A stretch of DNA of 64,000 nucleotides from contig NZ_WKKW01000001.1 in NCBI RefSeq assembly GCF_009683175.1, forward strand, positions 124,001 to 188,000. The letters are read 5' to 3'. Of this stretch, positions 49,221-58,167 are shown piece after piece. The position numbers and the translations under genes are program-made. The notes beneath the pieces were generated by a model that was given only the letters and a program-made list of their open reading frames with translations, was not told the DNA's origin and did no database searches. Each line of letters begins with the position of its first letter. The first letter of the stretch is position 1. The DNA is from Bifidobacterium asteroides. GTDB taxonomy: Bacteria; Actinomycetota; Actinomycetes; Actinomycetales; Bifidobacteriaceae.

Positions 49221-50452
49221 TGGTCTTGTCCGTCCTGTGCAATGCCGTTGCCGAAGCGCATGTCACGGGCGGCTGCCACCTTGTCGGCCAAGCCGTAGAT
49301 GGCGATGAACCCATTGGAGGCGTTCTGATCGAAGCTGTCGCCGGACTCATAGGTGGCCAAGCTGTAGTCGTAGAGGGAGCTGTCGGAGTGCCGACCGGTG
49401 ACCACGGCTCGTCCACCGTGCATGACCATGCGGATGCGGCCGGAGACATAGCGCTGGGTCTCTTCGATGAAGGCATTCAGGGATCGAACGGCAGGCGAAT
49501 ACCACTGGGCGTCATAGACCAGCTCGCCCCAGCGCTTATCGATGTCGCGCTTGATCCGGTGCTGTTCGCGCTCCAGGCAGCAGTTCTCCAGCTCCTGGTG
49601 GGCGGTGATCAGGGCCACGGCGCCTGGTGCCTCATAGAGCTCGCGGGACTTGATGCCCACCAGCCTGTCCTCAATCAGATCCACACGTCCGATCCCCTGG
49701 GCCCCGGCCCGGCGGTTCATCTCCTCGATGGCCTCCAGAGGGGTGACCGCCCTGCCATCGATGCGCACGGGGATGCCCTGTTCGAAGTCTATGGTCACCT
49801 CATCCTCAACCGGCGGGAAGGCCGGGTCGTCGGTGTAGGAGTAGACATCCTTGGTGGGTCCATTCCAGGGATCCTCCAGGTACCCGGTCTCGATGGCCCG
49901 TCCCCAGACGTTCTGGTCGATGGAATAGGGGCTCTCCTCGGTCTGCTCGATGGGCAGGTGGTGCTCCTTGGCGTAGGCGATCTCCACATCGCGCATCAGT
50001 CCCAGGTCTCGGATGGGGCTGATGGCCTTCAGCGAAGGGTCAATGGACATGATGGAGACCTCGAAACGGACCTGGTCGTTGCCCTTGCCGGTGCAACCAT
50101 GGGCTATGGTGTCGGCACCGTACTTGTGGGCCGCCTGGACCAGATGCTTGGTGATCAGCGGCCTGGAGATGGCCGATACCAGCGGGTAGACGCCCTCGTA
50201 CATGGCATTGGCCTTGAGCGCCAGCATGCAGTAATCCCTGGCGAACTCGTCCCTGGCATCCACCACGACGGACTCTACGGCCCCGCAGTCCAGGGCCCGC
50301 TGGCGGATGGTCTGCAGACGCTCGCCACCCTGGCCCACGTCCAGGGAGACAGCCACCACATCCTTGCCGGTGCGCTCCTTGAGGTAGGGAATGGACACCG
50401 AGGTGTCCAGGCCGCCTGAGTAGGCCAGCACGATGCGATTGTTTTCGGTCAT
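49217..50452 (-). CDS. argG: Argininosuccinate synthase
   Basis: The 411-aa ATP-pyrophosphatase joins citrulline and aspartate. The N-terminal P-loop SGGLDTSV and the later [14 protein letters not shown] motif are diagnostic. I start at ATG 50452, since GAGGATCGCC precedes it. It lies 59 bp after argR and overlaps argH. Confidence 0.97.
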   Translation of the reverse strand: MTENNRIVLAYSGGLDTSVSIPYLKERTGKDVVAVSLDVGQGGERLQTIRQRALDCGAVESVVVDARDEFARDYCMLALKANAMYEGVYPLVSAISRPLITKHLVQAAHKYGADTIAHGCTGKGNDQVRFEVSIMSIDPSLKAISPIRDLGLMRDVEIAYAKEHHLPIEQTEESPYSIDQNVWGRAIETGYLEDPWNGPTKDVYSYTDDPAFPPVEDEVTIDFEQGIPVRIDGRAVTPLEAIEEMNRRAGAQGIGRVDLIEDRLVGIKSRELYEAPGAVALITAHQELENCCLEREQHRIKRDIDKRWGELVYDAQWYSPAVRSLNAFIEETQRYVSGRIRMVMHGGRAVVTGRHSDSSLYDYSLATYESGDSFDQNASNGFIAIYGLADKVAAARDMRFGNGIAQDGQDQ

Positions 50453-50511
50453 GGCGATCCTCTTTCCTTCTAATTTCACATTTGCAGATATTCAGTTCGT
50501 GCTTTCAGCGA

Positions 50512-51048
50512 TCAGCGGCCCCGGGAGTCCTCCTGACCGGAGACGATGGTCATAAGCCAGTCGGCCCGGGATGATGCCGCTTCATCGTCGGCTGCGATGA
50601 TCAGAATCGTGTCGTCCCCGGCTATGGTGCCCAGGATGCCCTTGATGGGCTGGCGGTCCAGGGCGGAAGCCGCATATTGGGCGGCACCGGCTGGGGTTCT
50701 GACCACCAGCAGGTTGCGGGCCCGGGCCACCGAGGTGATCAGCCCGGTCAGAATCTTGGCCAGGTAGGCATCGGTCTTGTTCTCACCCTCAATCTCAGGC
50801 CCCTCGGCGGCAGCGGCCTCCATGGCCTGCTGATCGGTGGTGGCGGGAATCCAGTAGGCCATGCTCCCGTCTGAATACCGCAGCTTGGTGGCATGCAGGT
50901 CGTCCAGGTCCCGACTCAGGGTGGCCTGGGTCACCTCGATGCCCTGCTCAGCCAAGAGGGCCGACAGCTGTTGCTGGGAGTTGACCCGGTGTCGGTTCAG
51001 GGCCTGACGAATGGCATCCAGCCGGGCCACCTTGGTCGTCGGCCGCAT
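50512..51048 (-). CDS. argR: Arginine repressor
   Basis: The 178-aa regulator has an N-terminal winged helix (VNSQQQLSALLAEQGIEVTQ, ATLSRDLDDL) and a C-terminal hexamerisation/arginine-binding domain with LGTIAGDDTILIIA. With arginine bound it represses the operon, probably through the palindrome at 56691-56704. It is embedded in its own operon; the ATG overlaps the argF stop (TGATG). Confidence 0.96.
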   Translation of the reverse strand: MRPTTKVARLDAIRQALNRHRVNSQQQLSALLAEQGIEVTQATLSRDLDDLHATKLRYSDGSMAYWIPATTDQQAMEAAAAEGPEIEGENKTDAYLAKILTGLITSVARARNLLVVRTPAGAAQYAASALDRQPIKGILGTIAGDDTILIIAADDEAASSRADWLMTIVSGQEDSRGR

Positions 51049-52022
51049 CAGCACACCCCCTGCAGGAGGGATTCGTCGCCCCGGGAGCGGGCCACCAGCC
51101 AGGTCATCAGCGCCTTCTGGGCGTGCAAGCGGTTTTCAGCCTCGTCCCAGACCACGGACTGGGGGCCGTCGATAACCTCGGCCGTCACCTCCCGGCCCCT
51201 GTAGGCGGGCAGGCAGTGCTGGAAAAGGGCATCCGGGCGGGCATGGGCCATGAGTTGGGCGTTGACCTGATAGGGCAGGAATGGATGGGAGCGGATGGCA
51301 TACTGGTCCTCCTCGCCCATGGAGACCCAGGTGTCGGTAAAGACGCAGTCGGCGTCTTCCACGGCCTGAACCGGATCCGTGGTGACCAGAATGGATCCTT
51401 CGTTTTCAGCAGCCAGGGTCCGCGCCTGGTCCACTAGACTCGGATCGGGCAGAAAGCCATGTGGGCCGGCAATCCGCACGTTCATGCCGGCCACTGCCCC
51501 GCCCAGCATATAGGAGTTGGCCATATTGTTGGCCGCGTCGCCAAGGTAGGCGATGGTCATGCCAGCCAGGGCATCCACCCCGCCCCGGTGCTGGGCCAGG
51601 GTCAGGAAGTCGGCCAGGACCTGGCAGGGGTGGAAGGAGTCGGTCAGTGCGTTGATGACGGGCACAGTGGCATGGGCAGCCATGGTCTCCACCCGATCCT
51701 GGCCGAAGGTGCGCCAGACTATGGTGGATGTCATCCGTGTCAGCACATTGGCTGTATCGGCAACGGGTTCGCCGCGGCCCAGCTGCGAGCCCGGGCTGTC
51801 GATGACCATGGGATAGCCGCCCAGCTGGGCCACGCCTACGCAGAAGCTGGTTCTGGTGCGCGTGCTGGGTTTGTCGAAGATGATCGCCACGGCCTGAGGC
51901 CCATGGTAAGGCTGGGATAAATAGGGATTGGCCCTGAAAGCCATGCCCAGTCGAAGCACCTCCAGCTGCTCCTCGTGGTTGAGGTCGTCGTCACGCAGCA
52001 TGTGCCGCAAACCGCTGTTCAT
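51048..52022 (-). CDS. argF: Ornithine carbamoyltransferase
   Basis: The 324-aa enzyme makes citrulline from ornithine and carbamoyl phosphate. Motifs: STRTRTSF for carbamoyl phosphate and FQHCLPAYRG for ornithine. It follows argD in the operon and is coupled to argR. Confidence 0.97.
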   Translation of the reverse strand: MNSGLRHMLRDDDLNHEEQLEVLRLGMAFRANPYLSQPYHGPQAVAIIFDKPSTRTRTSFCVGVAQLGGYPMVIDSPGSQLGRGEPVADTANVLTRMTSTIVWRTFGQDRVETMAAHATVPVINALTDSFHPCQVLADFLTLAQHRGGVDALAGMTIAYLGDAANNMANSYMLGGAVAGMNVRIAGPHGFLPDPSLVDQARTLAAENEGSILVTTDPVQAVEDADCVFTDTWVSMGEEDQYAIRSHPFLPYQVNAQLMAHARPDALFQHCLPAYRGREVTAEVIDGPQSVVWDEAENRLHAQKALMTWLVARSRGDESLLQGVC

Positions 52023-52070
52023 CTCTACCTCCCTTACGTTGTCATCACGAATGTCTCTATACGCTGTAAA

Positions 52071-53387
52071 TCAACGATCATCCCCTTGCGAACCCATGTC
52101 CCCGAGACGGGATGGGACCTTGGAGAGGATGTCGACAGCCAAGTCGATCTGATCGGCCTGGATGATCAGGGGCGGCGCCAGACGCAGGGCATCAGGGGCT
52201 ACGGGATTGACTATCAGCCCGTGGTCCAGGCACCAGGCACCCACCTTGCCGGCACATGGAGAACTCAACTGGACGGCATCCAACAGGCCTCTGCCTCTGA
52301 CCTGGGTGAAGAGAGGGTTGCCGCAGGCGGCTATGCCATCGCGCAGCCTCTCCCCCATTTGTCTTGCTTGCTCCAGCAGACCCTCCCGCTGGATAGTCTC
52401 CAGGGTGGTCAGCGCCAGGGCCGATCCCAGGGGGTTGCCGCCGAAGGTGGACCCGTGCGTACCTGGGGTCAGCAGACCAGAAGGCCCGGAGCCAAAAGTG
52501 ATCATCCCTCCCATGGGGAAGCCGCCGGCCACCCCCTTGGCGAAGGTGAGCACATCGGGACAGGCGCCGCCGGACAGGCTCTGATCCTGGAAGGCAAACC
52601 AGTGGCCTGTTCTGCCCATCCCAGTCTGCACCTCGTCCAGAATCATCAGCGCACCATGCTGGCTGCAGAGCTCACGCACTTTTTGCACATAGTCGGGCTC
52701 CAGCGGCAGCACGCCAGCCTCGCCTTGGATGAGCTCCAGTATGACGGCGGCTACTGGCTGGTCGGAAGCCTCTTCTCCGGAGATGGCCTCCTCCAGGGCT
52801 TTGGGGTCACCGGACGGCAGGAAGCCCATCCCTGGTACCAGAGGCTGGAAGGGCTCACGGATGGCTGGCTTCCAAGTCAGGCTGAGCGAGCCCATGCTGC
52901 GACCATGAAAACTGTGCGTCAGCGCCAGGATTCGGCCGGGATGCCCGCCCATGCGAGTGCCATGCAGCCGGGCCAGCTTGATGGCCGCCTCATTGGCCTC
53001 GGTTCCGGAGTTGCAGAAGAAGACGCGTGAACCATCCGGGGCCTGGGCCAGCTCCAGCAGCCGCTCGGCCAGCTTGATCTGGGGGCGTGAGGCGAAAAAG
53101 TTGCTGATATGGGCCATTTTGCCGGCCTGCTCAGCCAGGGCCTTGTTCCAAGCAGGATGGGCGTAGCCCAGGGCGTTGACCGCGATCCCCGCCAACATGT
53201 CCAGATAACGGTTGCCGTCAACGTCCCATATCCATGCACCTTGGCCGTGGTCCATGACCCTGCCTGGCCTTCCAAAGACCTGCATATGGACATGGTCATA
53301 GCGATCGGCCCATTGGCGACTCTGTGGACCCTCAACCGTTTCGGCTGGCTCCGCGATCTTGCCGCAATCTTGATCAGCCTTGTTCAT
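52071..53387 (-). CDS. argD: Acetylornithine aminotransferase
   Basis: The 438-aa PLP enzyme converts N-acetylglutamate semialdehyde to N-acetylornithine. [18 protein letters not shown] binds cofactor phosphate, [14 protein letters not shown] is the central acidic motif, and the PLP lysine lies in [12 protein letters not shown]. The N-terminus is about 30 residues longer than usual. It overlaps argB by 14 nt. Confidence 0.97.
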   Translation of the reverse strand: MNKADQDCGKIAEPAETVEGPQSRQWADRYDHVHMQVFGRPGRVMDHGQGAWIWDVDGNRYLDMLAGIAVNALGYAHPAWNKALAEQAGKMAHISNFFASRPQIKLAERLLELAQAPDGSRVFFCNSGTEANEAAIKLARLHGTRMGGHPGRILALTHSFHGRSMGSLSLTWKPAIREPFQPLVPGMGFLPSGDPKALEEAISGEEASDQPVAAVILELIQGEAGVLPLEPDYVQKVRELCSQHGALMILDEVQTGMGRTGHWFAFQDQSLSGGACPDVLTFAKGVAGGFPMGGMITFGSGPSGLLTPGTHGSTFGGNPLGSALALTTLETIQREGLLEQARQMGERLRDGIAACGNPLFTQVRGRGLLDAVQLSSPCAGKVGAWCLDHGLIVNPVAPDALRLAPPLIIQADQIDLAVDILSKVPSRLGDMGSQGDDR

Positions 53388-54321
53388 GGCTCCTCCTCAT
53401 GACCATTTCATGGCCCGGCACAACGACGGTGCCGATCCCGTTTTGGGTGAAGATTTCAGTGAGCATGGAGTGCGGCTGGCGCCCGTCAATGATGTGGGCC
53501 TGACTGACCCCGGCACGTACAGCCTGCATGCAGGCCTCCATTTTGGGACGCATGCCTGCCTTCATGTCTCCAAGCAGACCGTCCAGGCGATCCACGCCAA
53601 TGCTGGATACCAGGGAATCAGTCTGGGGCCAGTCGGCATAGAGTCCCTCTACGTCGGTGAGAATGACCAGCTTTCTGGCTCCCAAGGCCGCGGCCAAGGC
53701 AGAGGCGGCGGCGTCGGCATTCACGTTGAGTACCTGGGTGGCGTCCTGCTCGTCCGGGGCCACCGAAGAAACCACAGGAATCCGCCCGGCATCGATCAGA
53801 TCCTCCACGGCCGAAGCATCCACAGCCACAACTTCGCCCACCAGGCCCAAGTCCACTGGGTGGCCATCCACCATACCGGTACGACGGGCAGCGCTGAACA
53901 GGCCGGCATCTTCTCCCGACAGACCAACGGCCATAGGACCATGAGCATTGATGGCACCGACCAAATCCCTGCCCACCTGACCAGTCAGGACCATCCGGAC
54001 CACCTTCATGATTTCCGGCGTGGTCACCCGAAGACCACCGCGGAATACCGAGGGAATGCCCAGGGCCTGAAGCATGTCAGAAATCTGGGGACCTCCCCCA
54101 TGGACAACCACCGGGTGCATACCCACCTGCCGCAGGAAGACCATATCCTGAGCAAAGCACTGTCGCAGGTGGTCATCGACCATGGCATGGCCGCCATACT
54201 TGACCACGATCCGCTGACCTGCAAACTCCTCCAGCCAGGGCAAGGCCTCAATCAGCACCTGGGCCTTGCTGACATCGTCCAAGGCCCGTTCAGCTTCTGC
54301 CTCCTGCTCGCCATCTGCCAT
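53374..54321 (-). CDS. argB: N-acetylglutamate kinase
   Basis: The 315-aa amino-acid kinase phosphorylates N-acetylglutamate. VVKYGGHAM is the N-terminal phosphate loop, [10 protein letters not shown] the second. The start at ATG 54321 follows GGGAAAAGG. It is the third gene of the operon, and feedback inhibition by arginine is likely from the N-terminal helix typical of the hexameric form. Confidence 0.96.
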   Translation of the reverse strand: MADGEQEAEAERALDDVSKAQVLIEALPWLEEFAGQRIVVKYGGHAMVDDHLRQCFAQDMVFLRQVGMHPVVVHGGGPQISDMLQALGIPSVFRGGLRVTTPEIMKVVRMVLTGQVGRDLVGAINAHGPMAVGLSGEDAGLFSAARRTGMVDGHPVDLGLVGEVVAVDASAVEDLIDAGRIPVVSSVAPDEQDATQVLNVNADAAASALAAALGARKLVILTDVEGLYADWPQTDSLVSSIGVDRLDGLLGDMKAGMRPKMEACMQAVRAGVSQAHIIDGRQPHSMLTEIFTQNGIGTVVVPGHEMVMRRSHEQG

Positions 54322-54385
54322 CCTTTTCCCTTTCCTCATTGCCGCTTCTGCCTCCGGTGCCTCACGCTCGTGCGCAAGCTCCGGA

Positions 54386-55555
54386 TCAGGTGTGGTAGTC
54401 GGCGTTGATGGTCACATATTCGTGGGTCAGATCATCTGTCCAAACCGTGGCCTGGCGGTCACCCTGACCAAGATCGATATCGATATGGACCTCGGGCACG
54501 TGCAGGTCGACCAGGGAGGGATCCTGGCCGGGGCGGCCTCCTTGGCAGACCTTGACTCCGTTGAAGCTGACATCCACACGGTCCGGATCATAGGCCGCCG
54601 TCGAAGTCGGCACGGTGCCCAGGGAGGCCACTACGCGACCCCAGTTGGGATCCTCGCCAGCCACGGCACACTTGAGCAGGGTGGAGCCGGAGACAGCCCG
54701 GGCGCAGGCCAGGGCCGCGTCCTCGCTCTCGGCACCGTCCACCTGGATACGGATACGGTGGCGGCTGCCCTCGCCGTCGGCCACAATGCGACGGGAGAGC
54801 TCACCGCAGGCCTGGCTGAGCAACTCCTGGAACTGATCGGGGTCAGGCCGAACGCCAGAAGCACCGGAGGCCATGAGCAGGACCGTGTCATTGGTGGACA
54901 TGCAACCGTCCACATCAATCCGGTTGAAGCTGAGCCGACAGGCCTCGGTCAGAGCGCGGCGGGTCTGATCAGGCTCCACAATGGCATCGGTGGTGATCAG
55001 GCAGATCATGGTGGCCAGCTGCGGAGCGATCATCCCCGAGCCCTTGACCATGCCGCCCAGCCGCCAGCCAGAACCGTTCAGGGCCACAGTCTTGGTACAG
55101 GTGTCGGTGGTCAATATGGCCTTGGCTGCAGCCTCGCCAGCCTCCTGGCTGGTCGACAGCTCCTGAGCCGCCTGGTCGATGCCGGCCAGTATGGGGTCCA
55201 GGTGCAGCAGGTGGCCGATGATCCCGGTGGAACAGACGGCAACCTGTTCGGCTGGCAGACCCAGATTCTTGCCTGTCCGCTCAGCCATGGCCTTGGCCTG
55301 GTCCAGGCCCTCGGAACCCGTGCAGGCGTTGGCATTGCCTGAATTGATGACAACGGCTCCTGCCCGGCCCTCTTCCAAAATCCTACTGGTCCAGATGACC
55401 GGAGCGGCCCGGAAACGGTTGGGAGTGAAAACGCCTACAGCAGTGTCCATGGGACCCTTGTTGACAACCAAGGCCAGGTTGCGGCGGCGTGAGCCTCCCG
55501 GGCGATGGGCGATGGCGGTGCCTGTCTGGAAGCCCGCGGCGTAGGTGATGCTCAT
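54386..55555 (-). CDS. argJ: Glutamate N-acetyltransferase / amino-acid acetyltransferase
   Basis: The 389-aa Ntn-type enzyme recycles the acetyl group between N-acetylornithine and glutamate. The autocleavage site is in [19 protein letters not shown], with the nucleophile Thr in LATM. Its presence means a cyclic pathway; no argA or argE is seen. It overlaps argC by 4 nt. Confidence 0.97.
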   Translation of the reverse strand: MSITYAAGFQTGTAIAHRPGGSRRRNLALVVNKGPMDTAVGVFTPNRFRAAPVIWTSRILEEGRAGAVVINSGNANACTGSEGLDQAKAMAERTGKNLGLPAEQVAVCSTGIIGHLLHLDPILAGIDQAAQELSTSQEAGEAAAKAILTTDTCTKTVALNGSGWRLGGMVKGSGMIAPQLATMICLITTDAIVEPDQTRRALTEACRLSFNRIDVDGCMSTNDTVLLMASGASGVRPDPDQFQELLSQACGELSRRIVADGEGSRHRIRIQVDGAESEDAALACARAVSGSTLLKCAVAGEDPNWGRVVASLGTVPTSTAAYDPDRVDVSFNGVKVCQGGRPGQDPSLVDLHVPEVHIDIDLGQGDRQATVWTDDLTHEYVTINADYHT

Positions 55556-56643
55556 GGTGCCACTCCTATGGTTGTCAGACCGGTTTCCTCGGGCAGACCC
55601 AGGGCCAGGTTGACGGCCTGAAGGGCCTGGCCGGCGGTACCCCGGGTCAGGTTGTCGATGGCTGCGAAAGCATAGAGACGGTCGGCGCGTTCGTCTGTGA
55701 GGACCTGAACCTGTGCCAGGTTCGAACCGTAGACGTCAGCCGTGGAGGGGAGCCTACCCTGGGGCAGCAGATCAACGAACGGCTCCTTGGCGTAGATCTT
55801 TTCCCAGACGGCACGAATGCCCTCCGCGCCCAAGGCACGTCCACGCGCGTTCAGTTTGGCCGAAACCACGGCCAGGATTCCACGTGACATGGGAACCAGG
55901 ATAGGGGTCAGCCCCAGGCGAATCGGTTGATGGCCTCCCCCCAGGTCCGGATTGGATGCTTCCGCCTTGCGCAGGTTCTGCAGAATTTCGGGGATGTGCC
56001 TGTGGGTGCCTCCGACCGAATAGGGATGGGCTGAATTGATGGCTTCAGCTGCAAGTAGATCCATTCTGCTGCTGGAGCGACCGGCACCCGAGTAGGCCAC
56101 GGCAAGATCGCCCACCAGGTCATCGGCCTGCACCAATCCGGCAGCCAGGGCCGGCTGGAAGGCCAGGGTGACTGCGGTTACGTTGCAACCCGGACCTGCT
56201 ATCCGGCGGGCATGCTTGAGCAGTTCACGCTGACGAATGCCTTCCGCCGTCAATAGCTCCGGCATTCCGTAGGTCCAGGGAGAGAAAAAGTGCCCGCCGT
56301 AGTAGTCCTGCCAGTCGGCCGGATCCTCCAGCCGATGGTCGGCACCCAAGTCAACCAGCATGGATTCGGGATCCAGCTGCTCTGCCAGGGGACCAGAGGC
56401 CCCATGAGGCAGCGCCAGCACCACCAGATCATGGCCAGCCAGGACCTTCGGGTCTGTGGCCTGAATCTGTAGCGAGGCCAGTGAATTCGGAAGATTGGGC
56501 GAAAACTCCCCCAGCTGTCGACCCGCTGAACTGCGCCCAGTGACCGTACATACCCGGAAGGCGGGGTGAGCGGCCATGAGTCGGATCATTTCAGAACCGG
56601 CATAACCGGAGGCTCCCACCACGGCCACTGTATATTGGTGCAT
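55552..56643 (-). CDS. argC: N-acetyl-gamma-glutamyl-phosphate reductase
   Basis: The 363-aa NADPH-dependent enzyme is the first gene of the arginine operon. VVGASGYAGSEMIRL is the dinucleotide site, and the catalytic Cys lies in AGPGCNVTAVTL. The start at ATG 56643 follows AAAGGAGC. An ARG box lies 48 bp upstream of the start codon. Confidence 0.96.
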   Translation of the reverse strand: MHQYTVAVVGASGYAGSEMIRLMAAHPAFRVCTVTGRSSAGRQLGEFSPNLPNSLASLQIQATDPKVLAGHDLVVLALPHGASGPLAEQLDPESMLVDLGADHRLEDPADWQDYYGGHFFSPWTYGMPELLTAEGIRQRELLKHARRIAGPGCNVTAVTLAFQPALAAGLVQADDLVGDLAVAYSGAGRSSSRMDLLAAEAINSAHPYSVGGTHRHIPEILQNLRKAEASNPDLGGGHQPIRLGLTPILVPMSRGILAVVSAKLNARGRALGAEGIRAVWEKIYAKEPFVDLLPQGRLPSTADVYGSNLAQVQVLTDERADRLYAFAAIDNLTRGTAGQALQAVNLALGLPEETGLTTIGVAP

Positions 56644-56690
56644 GAACGCTCCTTTCACCGGGCACCATCATAAATAGTCATGCGACAAAA

Positions 56691-56704
56691 TGCATAATTA
56701 TGCA
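56691..56704. promoter_or_regulatory. ARG box (ArgR operator) before argC
   Basis: TGCATAATTATGCA is a perfect 14-bp palindrome in the argC leader. It matches the form of ARG boxes (TGAATAATTATTCA-like). It overlaps the likely promoter (-10 TATGAT at 56672-56667 on the minus strand), so ArgR with arginine would block initiation. Confidence 0.8.
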
Positions 56705-56717
56705 ATCTGGCGTGTCG

Positions 56718-57320
56718 TTATGCTTTCGACCGTGCAAAAGGGTCATAACCGGACTCCCGGTTGCGGATGTATTCCATCTGGGTGCTGGCCTTGTCCGCAG
56801 CCTCGGGCCCGCATGTGTCTTCAACATAATCCAAGGCCATATCGATGCCAGCCGAGATGCCCGAGGAGGTGCGGAACTTTCCATCGACCACCCAACGGGC
56901 CTCTTTGATCCAATCCACCCTCTCACCCGTGCTGACCACCCAGTCAAAGGCCAGATCGTTGGAGGTGGCCCGTCTACCATCCAGAGCACCGGCAGCAGCC
57001 AGCAGAGCCGAACCCGTGCAGACCGTCAGCACCTGCGAAGACTGCGCAACCAGGCTCCGCAGACTGTTTAGCCAGCGGTCATCGTCAACCAGAGCGCGCG
57101 TGCCGGACCCGCCCGGTATAAGCAGAACCCCCCTGGGATCGATCTCCTCTGGTCCCAGGGCCTCGACCCTGGCACCGCCCTCGCTGACTTTCACGCCAGG
57201 ACCGTCCAAGGAGAATATACGCACACGGGCGCCATCTGTGTTGATGAAAACCTCAAAGGGCCCGAAGACATCCAGGGGTTCGAATCCGTCGAATACGACA
57301 ATATTGACATCCGGCACCAT
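56718..57320 (-). CDS. DJ-1/PfpI family protein
   Basis: This 200-aa protein of the class I glutamine amidotransferase fold has an N-terminal VNIVVFDGFEPLDVFGPFEV and the nucleophile elbow VLTVCTGSALLAAAG with the reactive Cys. Related proteins are chaperones, glyoxalases or isonitrile hydratases. The exact substrate cannot be told. ATG 57320 follows GGAGAGG. Confidence 0.88.
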   Translation of the reverse strand: MVPDVNIVVFDGFEPLDVFGPFEVFINTDGARVRIFSLDGPGVKVSEGGARVEALGPEEIDPRGVLLIPGGSGTRALVDDDRWLNSLRSLVAQSSQVLTVCTGSALLAAAGALDGRRATSNDLAFDWVVSTGERVDWIKEARWVVDGKFRTSSGISAGIDMALDYVEDTCGPEAADKASTQMEYIRNRESGYDPFARSKA

Positions 57321-57533
57321 TCGAATGAACCTCTCCCCACTGGCAGACCTGCAACTCATCAGACGCACAGGCATGAATAATTATTGGCGCCAATGCTCAC
57401 TTCCGGGAAGTGACATCACCGCCTCAATCGATGGTACCGCCAGGCCTATAACTGCCGGGTTCTTCCTGGCACTCTTTCACAGCCTCTTGCTCACAGCCCA
57501 CGTTGACACTGGCGACACCTGTATCTCGAGAGT

Positions 57534-58142
57534 TCAGGCGCTGACGCCGTCTCCGCCAGAGCCTCCGCCACCCGTTGAGGGCGACGGCACCATCTGTTGG
57601 TAGAAGTCGTTCAGGGAAATGCCGTTGGCCAGCAGCCAGATCCAGGCCAAGGTGAAGAGCAGATTGATGATCAGGGCAGCCATAGCCAGCCCATAGCCCT
57701 TCATATGCAGGTGTCGTGTCCGATACATGGAAATGCCGCCGAGCAAAGCTGGGATCACAGGCATGGGCAGAAAGAGGGCCATGAAGAAAGCAATGATGGC
57801 GCATGGATCCCAGTGGCCATAGACAGGATTTTGGGAGGGATCGTTCAAATTCGGCATTCCCTGGGGAGGCCATCCAGGCGTGCCGGGACGGACCTGAGGA
57901 TTCCCAGGATTCCCACCGCGTCCGGGGCCCGACTGCCCCGCCATGGGCATGGGCCTGTTGGCGGGGTTGCCTTGGGACGAGTCGGATTCCTTGGCCTTGG
58001 GTTCAGGGTCCGGGCGACCGTATATGTACGGATTCCATCCTGGATAACGATCGGCGCGCGCGCCGTACAAGGGCTGGTCGCCCCCATCATGATCCTGGCG
58101 GTCAGGTCCACCGGCTGTGCCCTGTTCTTGAGAATCCGTCAT
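57534..58142 (-). CDS. DUF4190-type membrane protein with Pro/Gly-rich N-terminus
   Basis: The 202-aa protein has a disordered N-terminal half rich in P, G, Q and D and two membrane segments (about 118-138, IIAFFMALFLPMPVIPALLG; about 152-175, AMAALIINLLFTLAWIWLLA), typical of DUF4190 proteins of actinobacteria. Between them lies a short loop with RHLHMKGYGL. Function is unknown. The start is ATG 58142 behind GAGGGAC. Confidence 0.8.
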   Translation of the reverse strand: MTDSQEQGTAGGPDRQDHDGGDQPLYGARADRYPGWNPYIYGRPDPEPKAKESDSSQGNPANRPMPMAGQSGPGRGGNPGNPQVRPGTPGWPPQGMPNLNDPSQNPVYGHWDPCAIIAFFMALFLPMPVIPALLGGISMYRTRHLHMKGYGLAMAALIINLLFTLAWIWLLANGISLNDFYQQMVPSPSTGGGGSGGDGVSA

Positions 58143-58167
58143 GTCCCTCGGTCCCCTCGATGCCTGG

